This document shows, one piece after another, positions 44,975 through 52,796 of a stretch of 64,000 bases of DNA. The stretch lies in contig NZ_CALWJJ010000006.1 of NCBI RefSeq assembly GCF_944380985.1, forward strand, positions 56,035-120,034. The letters run 5' to 3'. This DNA is from an uncultured Agathobaculum sp. (GTDB lineage: Bacteria > Bacillota > Clostridia > Oscillospirales > Butyricicoccaceae). Each line of letters begins with the position of its first letter. The stretch's first letter is position 1. Position numbers and translations under genes: made by a program. Under the pieces are notes generated by a model. That model was not told the origin of the DNA, did not search any database, and saw nothing but the letters and a program-made list of their open reading frames with translations.

Positions 44975-46045
44975 ATGGATTTTTTCAAGCTCGCGCCGTC
45001 TGTGTGGACGCAGCTGCAAAGCGAGACGCGCCCGATCGTGCTGTATGGCATGGGAGATGGGGCGGACAAAATCCTCGATCGGTTTGACCTGCTCGGTATC
45101 CGGGCGTCGGGCGTGTTTGCGAGCGATGCATTTGTCCGCGGACACAGCTTCCGCGGCTTTCGAGTAAAAAAGCTGTCCGAAACGGTGGATGAACTGGGCG
45201 AGGGCATCGTTATTGTGATCGCGTTTGCCACCCAGCGCCCTGAGGTGCTGGATATGATGTATGCGCTTGACGCGCGGTTTACCGTAGTCGCGCCCGACGT
45301 TCCGGTCGTTTCCGGGCCGGTATTCGATACGGACTTTGCCCGTGCGCACCAGGACGAGCTTGAGCGGGCGTATGCGCTGTTGGCGGATGAGCGGTCAAAG
45401 CAGGTGTTTGTCGACACGGTACGTTTTAAGCTGTCCGGCAGGCTGTGCTACCTGCGCGAAAGCCAGACGGATAAGGATGAGATTTTCCGTAGTGTACTTC
45501 GCCTGATAAAGCACGAGCACTTTGCCGATCTTGGCGCATATACCGGCGACACGATCCGGGAGATGCTGCGCTACACAGGTGGGGCGTTTGGATCGATCAC
45601 AGCGCTCGAGCCTGACCAGCGCAGTTTCCGCAAGCTGTCAGCGTGGACGGAGCAGCATCTCGTGGGCGCAGTTGAGCTTGTGCAGGCGGGCGCGTGGTGC
45701 AAAGACGGCGCTATGCGCTTTTCCGATCAAGCGGGACGGCAGTCGCATGTTGCCGCTCAAGGCCGGGAGACAGCTGTGCGCACGCTCGACAGCGTGCTTG
45801 CCGGACGACCGTGCACCTATCTCAAGATGGATGTTGAAGGCGCCGAGCGTGAGGCGATTTACGGCGCGGCGCAGACCATCCGTCGATGCCGCCCAAAGCT
45901 CAATATCGCGGTGTATCACCGCAGCGCAGACTTTTTCCAGCTGCCGCTTCTCATTCATGCGCTGTGCCCGGACTACCGCCTGTATCTGCGGCATCATCCG
46001 TATGTGCCCGCGTGGGATACCAATTTATATGCAGTTTGCAAATAA
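44975..46045 (+). CDS. FkbM family methyltransferase
   Basis: An S-adenosylmethionine-dependent methyltransferase of 356 residues. The N-terminal part (about 1-110) is a Rossmann-like domain that opens with PIVLYGMGDGADKILDRF, and the C-terminal part is the FkbM domain, with the SAM-binding FADLGAYTGDT, ALEPDQRSF and the YLKMDVEGAE motif. Enzymes of this kind often methylate sugars or glycans. Start ATG 44975 has AAGGGGAG. It diverges from the Gly/Ser/Tyr-tail gene across a 185-base spacer holding both promoters. The substrate is unknown. Confidence 0.85.
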   Translation: MDFFKLAPSVWTQLQSETRPIVLYGMGDGADKILDRFDLLGIRASGVFASDAFVRGHSFRGFRVKKLSETVDELGEGIVIVIAFATQRPEVLDMMYALDARFTVVAPDVPVVSGPVFDTDFARAHQDELERAYALLADERSKQVFVDTVRFKLSGRLCYLRESQTDKDEIFRSVLRLIKHEHFADLGAYTGDTIREMLRYTGGAFGSITALEPDQRSFRKLSAWTEQHLVGAVELVQAGAWCKDGAMRFSDQAGRQSHVAAQGRETAVRTLDSVLAGRPCTYLKMDVEGAEREAIYGAAQTIRRCRPKLNIAVYHRSADFFQLPLLIHALCPDYRLYLRHHPYVPAWDTNLYAVCK

Positions 46046-46111
46046 TGCTGGAAATTGAAAGCGGCAGGCGGTATACTCTAAATACAGAACAATTCAAAGG
46101 AGAGGTTTACA

Positions 46112-46534
46112 ATGGGATGTTTTTACTGCGATGCGCATAATGAAGCGCGTGAGGCGATTATGATGCGGGTCGGCGATATGAAAGCCGGCACGCTCTATCT
46201 TTTTAAGGATCAGGCGCACAAGGGTCGCTGTGTGCTGGCGCTCGGCAGCCATAAAAAAGAGCTTTTTGAGTGCGATGCGCAGGAACGAAACGACTTGATG
46301 GCCGACGTTGCCGCGGCAACCCAGGCAATCAAAAAGCTGTGGGGCTGCACCAAAATGAACATCGGTTCTTTTGGCGACACCAACCCGCACCTGCACTTTC
46401 ATCTGGTGCCCAAGTATGAAGGCGGCTTTGAGTTTGGCGGTGGATTTGCCATTACAAATCCCGAGCCAGTTCACCTTAAAGAGGAGGAATATCAGCAGAT
46501 GATCGACGCGCTCAAGGGCGAGCTTGGCATCTGA
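46112..46534 (+). CDS. HIT family protein
   Basis: A small histidine-triad nucleotide hydrolase or transferase. The 140-residue protein carries the triad HLHFHLVP (H93, H95, H97) and an N-terminal CFYC pair (residues 3-6), which in some HIT proteins helps bind zinc. The ATG has AAGGAGAGG upstream. It is a single-gene unit with a terminator 20 bases after the stop. The nucleotide substrate is not known. Confidence 0.88.
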   Translation: MGCFYCDAHNEAREAIMMRVGDMKAGTLYLFKDQAHKGRCVLALGSHKKELFECDAQERNDLMADVAAATQAIKKLWGCTKMNIGSFGDTNPHLHFHLVPKYEGGFEFGGGFAITNPEPVHLKEEEYQQMIDALKGELGI

Positions 46535-46553
46535 TTTGCATATGGCAAAGCGA

Positions 46554-46585
46554 GAAAAGGACCGCATGGCACGGTCTTTTTTTCG
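46554..46585 (+). terminator. Terminator after the HIT gene
   Basis: AAAGG-ACCG pairs with CGGT-CTTT with one bulged base, followed by a run of T residues. Confidence 0.7.
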
Positions 46586-46749
46586 TTTCAGGCAGCGATT
46601 TCGGCGATATTGCTGCATAGAACGCTCGATCCTGTCCATTTTAGTAAGTATCGGGCGGGGAAGTGTCGGCTTTAGCGCGGCGCAGCACGGCCAAATACGC
46701 CACTTGCTGATGGTTTTTGCACGGGCAGTCAGGTAAAACAAAGAAACAG

Positions 46750-46778
46750 GTGACAATTCCCGGCAGCTGTGGTATAAT
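46750..46778 (+). promoter_or_regulatory. Promoter for the site-2 protease / scpAB operon
   Basis: GTGACA at 46750-46755 and TATAAT at 46773-46778 are separated by 17 bases, with a TGTGG just before the -10. Confidence 0.6.
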
Positions 46779-46868
46779 TTTAAGCAAACGAAATCTGTCA
46801 TTTCGCCGGCTTTCGGTGGATATATTTGAGATTCCGGCGGCGTGCCGCCGACACAGGAGGAAGAACAT

Positions 46869-47525
46869 TTGCTTTGGAGAAGCTTGATGAGCGGCGATCT
46901 GCGTGTCGCATTCATCACACTGGCGCTATCCCTTCCGGCGATCGTGCTGTGTCTGTCCGTCCACGAGGCGGCGCACGGCGCTGCGGCCTACCTGCTGGGC
47001 GACCGCACAGCGCACGATTCTGGGCGGCTGACACTTTCGCCATTGGCGCATATTGACCCGATCGGTTTTTTGTGCCTGCTGCTGTTTGGCTTTGGCTGGG
47101 CGCGACCGGTGCCGGTCAATATTTCCAACTTCAAAAACCGGCGCACCGGCATGGCGGTGACCGCGCTGGCCGGACCGGGATCGAACTTTGTCACCGCTTT
47201 TGTTGCCTACTGCCTGTATATCCTGGTAAGGATCTATGGAAGCGGCGTGTTTTTGCAGGTGCTGGGCGAGTTTCTCACGATTGTCGCGAGTATGTCGGTC
47301 GGCCTTGGCGTATTTAACCTCATTCCAGTGCATCCCCTGGATGGCTCGCGTGTGCTGGACGCTTATCTGCCGTTTTCCTGGTCGCTTCGTTTGCAGCGCT
47401 ATCAGCCTGCCATTATTCTGCTGTTCATCTTTGCGCTGTGGAGCGGTTGGCTGGATGCGGTTATGATTTATGTGAGCAATGCCATTGCCAGCTGGGCGGT
47501 GCAGCTGATGAGCCTGGTTTTGTAA
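46869..47525 (+). CDS. Site-2 protease family protein (M50)
   Basis: A membrane metalloprotease of the S2P/SpoIVFB-like group. The 218-residue protein has the zinc motif HEAAH at residues 32-36 inside the first hydrophobic segment, and the third ligand motif NLIPVHPLDGSRVLD later on, with about five to six membrane segments. The start is TTG 46869, with AGGAGG ending 8 bases upstream; an earlier in-frame GTG overlaps this ribosome binding site. It is followed by scpA after 8 bases, a conserved clostridial order. The natural substrate is unknown. Confidence 0.88.
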   Translation: MLWRSLMSGDLRVAFITLALSLPAIVLCLSVHEAAHGAAAYLLGDRTAHDSGRLTLSPLAHIDPIGFLCLLLFGFGWARPVPVNISNFKNRRTGMAVTALAGPGSNFVTAFVAYCLYILVRIYGSGVFLQVLGEFLTIVASMSVGLGVFNLIPVHPLDGSRVLDAYLPFSWSLRLQRYQPAIILLFIFALWSGWLDAVMIYVSNAIASWAVQLMSLVL

Positions 47526-47533
47526 GGTGAGTC

Positions 47534-48253
47534 ATGGAATTTCATCTGGAACATTTTGACGGGCCGCTCGATCTGCTGCTGCACCTGATTGCCAAAAACA
47601 AGGTGAGTATTTACGATATTCCGATCGCGGAGATCCTCGATCAGTACATGGCCGTGCTCCATGCGGCCCAAGCCATGGATCTTGACGTGGCGGGCGATTT
47701 TGTCGCCATGGCCTCACAGCTTGTGTATATCAAATCCAAAATGCTGCTGCCGCGGCACGAGGAGGAGGAAGAGGAAGATCCGCGCGCGCACCTGGTCGAA
47801 ATGCTGCTTGAATACCAGCGAATCAAAGAGGCGGCCGGGTACTTTCGCCAAAAAGGCGAGGTCGGGCGCGATATATTTGTCAGGCAGCCGGAAAACCTGG
47901 GCGATGCCCCGCGGGAATACAGGCAGTCGGTCGGCGATCTGATCCGTGCGGCAAACAATCTGCTGCGCCGGGCGCAGCGTCGCGTACCACCACCGGCAAG
48001 CGCGTTTTCCGGCATTGTCGGGCGCGAGCCTGTGCCGGTTGAAGGACGTATTACAGCCATCCTGCGGCGTTTTATCCACAACATCCGCCTGCCGTTTAAG
48101 CGGCTGTTTGATGATGCAAAAAGCCGCTCGGAGATCGTGGCGACCTTTCTGGCGGTGCTCGAGCTGTCCAAGACCCGCCGGATCCATCTTGAGGGCGAAG
48201 GGGAGGAGATCGAGCTGACACTGATGGGGGATAAAGGGGAGAGCGCGCAATGA
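47534..48253 (+). CDS. scpA: Segregation and condensation protein A
   Basis: ScpA is the kleisin that joins SMC and ScpB in the bacterial condensin needed for chromosome segregation. The 239-residue protein opens with the family start FHLEHFDGPLDLLLHLI, with KNKVSIYDIPI next, a conserved QLVYIKSKMLLP helix and a winged-helix C-terminus (SRSEIVATFLAVLEL). Its TGA overlaps the scpB ATG by four bases. Confidence 0.94.
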   Translation: MEFHLEHFDGPLDLLLHLIAKNKVSIYDIPIAEILDQYMAVLHAAQAMDLDVAGDFVAMASQLVYIKSKMLLPRHEEEEEEDPRAHLVEMLLEYQRIKEAAGYFRQKGEVGRDIFVRQPENLGDAPREYRQSVGDLIRAANNLLRRAQRRVPPPASAFSGIVGREPVPVEGRITAILRRFIHNIRLPFKRLFDDAKSRSEIVATFLAVLELSKTRRIHLEGEGEEIELTLMGDKGESAQ

Positions 48254-48864
48254 CCGAACTGGAGGCCGGCCTTGAGGCTGTGCTTTTTGCCGCGGGCGAG
48301 GCGGTGTCGATTGACCGTCTGGCCGCCGCGCTGGAGGTTTCACGCGGGTCGCTGCTGGAGGCGGCTGCCGCGCTGGAGAATCTATACGATTTTGAAAATC
48401 GCGGCATCATGCTTTTGCGGCTGGAGGACAAGCTTCAGCTGTGCTCGCGCCCGCTGTATGCGGATGCGGCGCGGCGTGTGACCGAATCGCGCCGGCCACC
48501 CTCGCTCAGCCCGGCGGCGCTCGAGGTGCTGACCATCATCGCCTACAGGCAGCCGGTGACGCGCGCGTTCATCGACCAGCTGCGCGGTGTGGACTCGGGC
48601 GGCACGGTAGCGGGGCTTGCCGAAAAAGGGCTGATCGAGGAGGCGGGACGCATGGATGTGCCCGGTCGGCCGATCCTGTACCGCACAACCGAGCTGTTTT
48701 TGCGCACGTTTGCCATCAGTAGTCTGAGCGAATTGCCTGCGCTGCCGTCACTTGAGGAAAACGAGCAGATGAGTCTGGAAGTGGAGGCGTCTGCACTGCA
48801 GGCGGATGACGCGCAGCGCTTCACCGGCGTCACGGCGGGCAACCCGGACGCGGAAACGGGGTGA
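48250..48864 (+). CDS. scpB: Segregation and condensation protein B
   Basis: ScpB dimerises and binds the ScpA kleisin in the SMC complex. The 204-residue protein contains two winged-helix domains; visible signatures are EAVLFAAGEAVSIDRLA and LEVLTIIAYRQPVTRAFIDQLRGVDSGGTV, the latter broken here at the strand boundary of the second domain. A short acidic tail follows. It overlaps scpA by four bases and is followed after 7 bases by the DUF2953 gene. Confidence 0.94.
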   Translation: MTELEAGLEAVLFAAGEAVSIDRLAAALEVSRGSLLEAAAALENLYDFENRGIMLLRLEDKLQLCSRPLYADAARRVTESRRPPSLSPAALEVLTIIAYRQPVTRAFIDQLRGVDSGGTVAGLAEKGLIEEAGRMDVPGRPILYRTTELFLRTFAISSLSELPALPSLEENEQMSLEVEASALQADDAQRFTGVTAGNPDAETG

Positions 48865-48871
48865 GAGCGGC

Positions 48872-49516
48872 ATGAGTGTGCTTTTCTGCATACTGAAGGT
48901 GCTGCTGGGGCTTGTGCTTGCGGCGGTGCTGATCGGGCTGTTTTTGCTTTGGGTACGCGTAGGCGTCGAGGTCATAGGGGTAAATAGGGCGGTCAGCGTC
49001 GAGATACGCTATGGCGTGCTGCGTATACCAGTATGGCCGCGGCCCAAGCGCTCAAGGCGCGCGGCGCGCGAGAAGCGGATGGACGCAAAACCGAAAAAAC
49101 GGCGCAAAAAGCCAAAATACCACTATTCCCTTAACCGGGAGGCGCTGGATTTCAGCGAGCTTGCCGCATACGCGCTTACGCTGCTGGGCGAGATGACTGA
49201 CCTGCTTCGCATCAGCCGCCTGCGCGTGCGCGTGGTGATCGGCACAGAGGATGCGGCGAAGACCGGTATGCTGCTTGGCGGAGCGGCGGCTTTCACCGGC
49301 ATGACGGTGCCGTTTTTGGAGAATACTTTTGATATGCGGGATTACCATGTCGATGTAGATGCTGATTTTGAAGCAGATCACACCGAATGGGCCTTTACCG
49401 TGTTTTGCTCACTGCGGCCGCTGCGGCTGATGATTGTGCTGCTGCGGCACCGCAGGGAATTATATAGTCTGTATAAACGGCTGATTAAGAAAGAAGAGGC
49501 GATTAAACATGAGTGA
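48872..49516 (+). CDS. DUF2953 domain protein (YtfI-like)
   Basis: A 214-residue protein with one N-terminal membrane helix (residues about 4-28), a very basic patch (RPKRSRRAAREKR, KPKKRRKKPK), and a soluble DUF2953 domain that contains LRVRVVIGTEDAAKTGM and DYHVDVDADFE. Its function is not known; in Bacilli and Clostridia it sits directly before ytfJ/gerW, as here, where the two overlap by 8 bases. ATG 48872 is chosen because it directly follows the scpB stop. A role in spore formation or germination is plausible from context. Confidence 0.82.
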   Translation: MSVLFCILKVLLGLVLAAVLIGLFLLWVRVGVEVIGVNRAVSVEIRYGVLRIPVWPRPKRSRRAAREKRMDAKPKKRRKKPKYHYSLNREALDFSELAAYALTLLGEMTDLLRISRLRVRVVIGTEDAAKTGMLLGGAAAFTGMTVPFLENTFDMRDYHVDVDADFEADHTEWAFTVFCSLRPLRLMIVLLRHRRELYSLYKRLIKKEEAIKHE

Positions 49517-49943
49517 GCATCCCATTAGCAACCTGATGACCGAGACCATGGCCAAAATAAAGGAGATGGTGGACGTCAACACGATCATCGGCACGCCGAT
49601 TACCACGGCTGACGGCACGACCGTCATCCCGGTTTCTAAGGTGACGTTTGGCTTTGCCTCGGGCGGCAGTGATTTTGCACCTAAGCACGGCGCGCAGCCG
49701 CATGCGCCGCTGGCCTTTGGCGGTGGAGGCGGTGCGGGCGTGACGGTATCGCCCGTCTGTTTTTTGATCATCGACCATGATGGGAACGCGAGCATTCTGG
49801 GCGTTAATGCGCAGGCGTCGACTACGGTCGACCGATTGGTCGAGATGATTCCGGGCGCGCTTAACAAGGTTTCCAGCTTTATGGAAGGTTACAAGGGAAA
49901 GGTAGCGCATGCCGGCTCGCAAACCCCGCAAACCGACGAATAA
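49509..49943 (+). CDS. gerW: GerW family sporulation protein (YtfJ)
   Basis: GerW is a spore-associated protein needed for normal germination in Bacillus. The 144-residue protein shows the family features: an N-terminal helix (ISNLMTETMAKIKEMVD), the VIPVSKVTFGFASGGSD stretch, the glycine-rich FGGGGGAGVTVSPV loop, and a C-terminal helix. It overlaps the DUF2953 gene and ends at a strong hairpin terminator. It indicates that the organism sporulates or descends from a spore former. Confidence 0.92.
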   Translation: MSEHPISNLMTETMAKIKEMVDVNTIIGTPITTADGTTVIPVSKVTFGFASGGSDFAPKHGAQPHAPLAFGGGGGAGVTVSPVCFLIIDHDGNASILGVNAQASTTVDRLVEMIPGALNKVSSFMEGYKGKVAHAGSQTPQTDE

Positions 49944-49956
49944 TGCCGCTTTGCCC

Positions 49957-49996
49957 CGCAAAACCTACTCGCATGGCTGCCGAGTAGGTTTTGTTA
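49957..49996 (+). terminator. Terminator after gerW
   Basis: AAAACCTACTCG and CGAGTAGGTTTT form a 12-bp stem with a 9-base loop. It ends about 20 bases before the next start codon, so it may also attenuate read-through into the carboxypeptidase gene. Confidence 0.8.
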
Positions 49997-50017
49997 TGTT
50001 GGGAAGAGGTGCAGACG

Positions 50018-51103
50018 GTGAAAAAGTTAGTATGCGCGCTTATGTTTCTTATGCTGTGCACGCCGGCATCCGGTGCGATCAGCGCAAAAAGCGCGGTGGT
50101 GGTGGACGCGGATACGGGCGAAACGCTTTATGAATACAATGCGGACGAGCGTCTGCCCATGGCCTCGACCACCAAGATCATGACGGCGCTCGTCGCGCTG
50201 GGCGAGGGAGATTTGGATCGAAGCTATACAGTAAAGCCCGAGTATGCGCAGGTGGAGGGCTCGTCAATGTATTTGCAGGCGGGTGAGACGCTCACTCTGC
50301 GCGATACTATGTACGGCCTGATGCTGTCCTCCGGCAACGACGCTGCGGTTGCCATTGCGGGCGAGTGCGGCGGCTATGACGCTTTTGTGCAGAAGATGAA
50401 CGACAAGGCCACGGCACTTGGACTGACGGATACGCATTTTGTCAACCCTAACGGTCTGCCGGCGGACGACCACTATACGACCGCACGCGAGCTTGCCAAA
50501 ATCACAGCCGAGGCGCTGCGCGACCCAGTATTCCGGCAGATCGTGTCGACAGCGCAATATACAGTGGGCGAGCGTACCTTTGTCAACCACAACCGGCTGC
50601 TGAGTTCGTATGAGGGGGCGCTCGGCGTCAAGACTGGCTATACGCGGGCGGCCGGGCGCTGTCTGGTGTCGGCGGCTGAGCGCAATGGACGCACGGTGAT
50701 TGCGGTCACACTTAACGATCCAAACGACTGGGCCGACCACGCACAGATGCTTGACGCGGCCTTTGCCAAATATGAGCCGGTCACGTTGCATGAGGCGGGC
50801 GATGAGATCGCAACGCTGCGCGTATTCGGCGGCGATGTGGATAGTGTGCCGCTGCATGCGCAGAACGATCTGACCGTCTACTTGCTGCCCGGCGAGCGGG
50901 AACAGCTGCAAACGGTGCGTTACGGCGATAGAATTTGCTACGCGCCAGTAGCGCGCACCGCACAGGCTGGGCAGCTCGAATACCGTATTGGAGACGCAGT
51001 GCTTGCACGCGATACGCTGGTGTATGGCGGCGCAGCCCTGCTGACGCCCGAGGAAAAAAGCCTACCCGAGCGCATTCTGGAGCGTATCTTCGGGATAGGG
51101 TGA
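50018..51103 (+). CDS. D-alanyl-D-alanine carboxypeptidase (S11)
   Basis: A low-molecular-mass penicillin-binding protein that trims the terminal D-alanine from peptidoglycan peptides outside the membrane. The 361-residue protein has a signal peptide (residues 1-20, CTPASG before the mature part), the nucleophile motif STTK (S50-K53), SSGND and GVKTGYT, followed by the C-terminal PBP5-like domain. The start is GTG 50018 with AGAGGTG upstream. It follows gerW, so it may act in cortex formation as DacB/DacF do, but vegetative function is equally possible. Confidence 0.9.
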   Translation: MKKLVCALMFLMLCTPASGAISAKSAVVVDADTGETLYEYNADERLPMASTTKIMTALVALGEGDLDRSYTVKPEYAQVEGSSMYLQAGETLTLRDTMYGLMLSSGNDAAVAIAGECGGYDAFVQKMNDKATALGLTDTHFVNPNGLPADDHYTTARELAKITAEALRDPVFRQIVSTAQYTVGERTFVNHNRLLSSYEGALGVKTGYTRAAGRCLVSAAERNGRTVIAVTLNDPNDWADHAQMLDAAFAKYEPVTLHEAGDEIATLRVFGGDVDSVPLHAQNDLTVYLLPGEREQLQTVRYGDRICYAPVARTAQAGQLEYRIGDAVLARDTLVYGGAALLTPEEKSLPERILERIFGIG

Positions 51104-51122
51104 CAACAAGGGGAGGACAACT

Positions 51123-51848
51123 TTGGAGCAACGACTGCAAAAAATACTTGCGCAGGCCGGGCTGTGCTCGCGGCGTGAGGCGGAACAATGGATTGAAGAC
51201 GGCAGGGTGACGGTAAACGGACGCCCTGCCGCGCTTGGCGACCGAGCCGATCCGTGCGTCGCCCGTATTGCGGTTGACGGGCGGCCGATCGGCGCGTCGG
51301 AGGAGAAAAAGTACCTGATGCTTTACAAGCCGCGCGGTTGTGTGACCACGCTGCAGGATGAGCGAGGCCGCAAAACGGTGGCAGACCTGATCCGTGGCTG
51401 CGGGGCGCGCGTGGTACCGGTCGGTCGGCTGGACTACAACTCCGAGGGTCTGCTGCTATTGACAAACGACGGCGCATTGGTCCATGCGTTAACCCATCCG
51501 CAGCACGAGGTCGACAAGCACTACGAGGCGCGCGTGCGCGGGCGGCTGGATAACATACCGCGCCTGTCTGCACCGATGAAGATTGACGGCTACATGATCC
51601 GTCCGGCGCAGGTGGAAATATTGGAGCAGAATGAAAAAAGCGCCAAGCTGCGCCTGACCATCCACGAGGGGCGCAACCGGCAGATCCGAAAGATGTGCGA
51701 GCAGTGCGGGCTTGAGGTGCGCAGACTCAAGCGCGTGGCGATCGGCACGCTGGCGCTCGACCCGGGGCTGAAAAGCGGAACGTGGCGTGAACTGACTGCA
51801 GGCGAGATCGCTTATCTGAAGGGAACTGCTGCAAATTTGCAGGACTAA
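51123..51848 (+). CDS. rluB: 23S rRNA pseudouridine synthase (RluB family)
   Basis: A RsuA/RluB-type enzyme that makes pseudouridine in rRNA, most probably 23S position 2605 in E. coli numbering. The 241-residue protein starts with an S4 RNA-binding domain (RLQKILAQAGLCSRREAEQW) and has the catalytic GRLDYNSEGLLLLTND with D104, then TIHEGRNRQIRKM. The start is TTG 51123 with GGGGAGGA upstream, 19 bases after the carboxypeptidase gene. RsuA and RluE are alternatives. Confidence 0.9.
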   Translation: MEQRLQKILAQAGLCSRREAEQWIEDGRVTVNGRPAALGDRADPCVARIAVDGRPIGASEEKKYLMLYKPRGCVTTLQDERGRKTVADLIRGCGARVVPVGRLDYNSEGLLLLTNDGALVHALTHPQHEVDKHYEARVRGRLDNIPRLSAPMKIDGYMIRPAQVEILEQNEKSAKLRLTIHEGRNRQIRKMCEQCGLEVRRLKRVAIGTLALDPGLKSGTWRELTAGEIAYLKGTAANLQD

Positions 51849-51888
51849 TGCAAAACAACTTGCATTTTTATGCGAAACGACTTACAAT
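51848..51888 (+). promoter_or_regulatory. Promoter and candidate operator of the RpiR gene
   Basis: TTGCAT at 51860-51865 and TACAAT at 51883-51888 are 17 bases apart. Two near-identical 14-mers, ATGCAAAACAACTT (51848-51861) and ATGCGAAACGACTT (51870-51883), lie 22 bases apart and cover the -35 and spacer. ATGCAA/TTGCAT also forms an inverted repeat at 51848-51865. Confidence 0.65.
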
Positions 51889-51926
51889 AAAAGCGGCAAA
51901 ATGCAGGTATGCAGGAGAGAAAACAC

Positions 51927-52796
51927 ATGAATGATCTAATCAGCAGAATACAGAGTGATCTGCCCGGCTTTTCCAAGGGGCAAAAGCAGATCGCACGGTT
52001 TATTTTAGAGCATTATGACAAGGCGGCGTTCATGACCGCCAGCCGGCTGGGGCAGGCGGTCGGCGTGAGCGAATCGACGGTCGTCCGATTTGCGACGGAG
52101 CTGGGGTATGATGGCTATCCGCATTTGCAGCGCGCACTGCAGGAGATGATACGCAACAAGCTGACTTCGGTGCAGCGTATGGAGGTATCGAGCGACCGTA
52201 TGGGCGGGCGCGACGTACTGCAAACCGTGCTGCACACCGATATGGATATGATTCGCATCACGCTCGATGAGATCGACCGCGATGCTTTCCAGGGCGCGGT
52301 AGACGCGCTTGCCGGCGCGCGGCGCATTTACATTCTGGGCGTGCGCTCTTCGAGCGCATTGTCCAACTTTTTGGGCTTTTATTTTAACCTATTGTTTGAA
52401 AACGTCACAGTTGTACGCACCAACAGCGCCAGCGAGATTTTCGAGCAGGTGCTGCGCGTCGGACCTGGGGATGTCATGCTCGGCGTCAGCTTTCCGCGCT
52501 ATTCTAAGCGCACATTGAGCGCCATGCAGTATGCCCGTGACCGCGGTGCGCGCGTAATCGCGCTGACCGATTCGCACCTGTCGCCGCTCGCACGCGTGGC
52601 AGATCATCTGCTGCTGGCGCGCAGCGATATGGCAAGCTTTGTTGATTCGCTCGTCGCGCCGCTGAGCGTAGTCAACGCGTTGATCGTCGCGGTAGGCATA
52701 AGACGCCGGAGCGAGATCGAGCAGACATTCAACCAGCTTGAGCGCATCTGGGCGGAATATGACGTATATGAGAAACCGGAGGACAACATCAGTTGA
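51927..52796 (+). CDS. MurR/RpiR family transcriptional regulator
   Basis: A sugar-phosphate-sensing regulator of 289 residues. The N-terminal RpiR helix-turn-helix domain (FMTASRLGQAVGVSESTVVRF, here spanning about residues 34-54) is followed by a SIS domain (about 125-255, with IYILGVRSSSALSNF and ARVIALTDS) that usually binds amino-sugar phosphates. I use ATG 51927, with CAGGAGAG 9 bases upstream; the ATG at 51909 overlaps that site. It is followed by the flavoprotein gene with a 4-base overlap. Its targets are not obvious from the neighbours. Confidence 0.87.
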   Translation: MNDLISRIQSDLPGFSKGQKQIARFILEHYDKAAFMTASRLGQAVGVSESTVVRFATELGYDGYPHLQRALQEMIRNKLTSVQRMEVSSDRMGGRDVLQTVLHTDMDMIRITLDEIDRDAFQGAVDALAGARRIYILGVRSSSALSNFLGFYFNLLFENVTVVRTNSASEIFEQVLRVGPGDVMLGVSFPRYSKRTLSAMQYARDRGARVIALTDSHLSPLARVADHLLLARSDMASFVDSLVAPLSVVNALIVAVGIRRRSEIEQTFNQLERIWAEYDVYEKPEDNIS

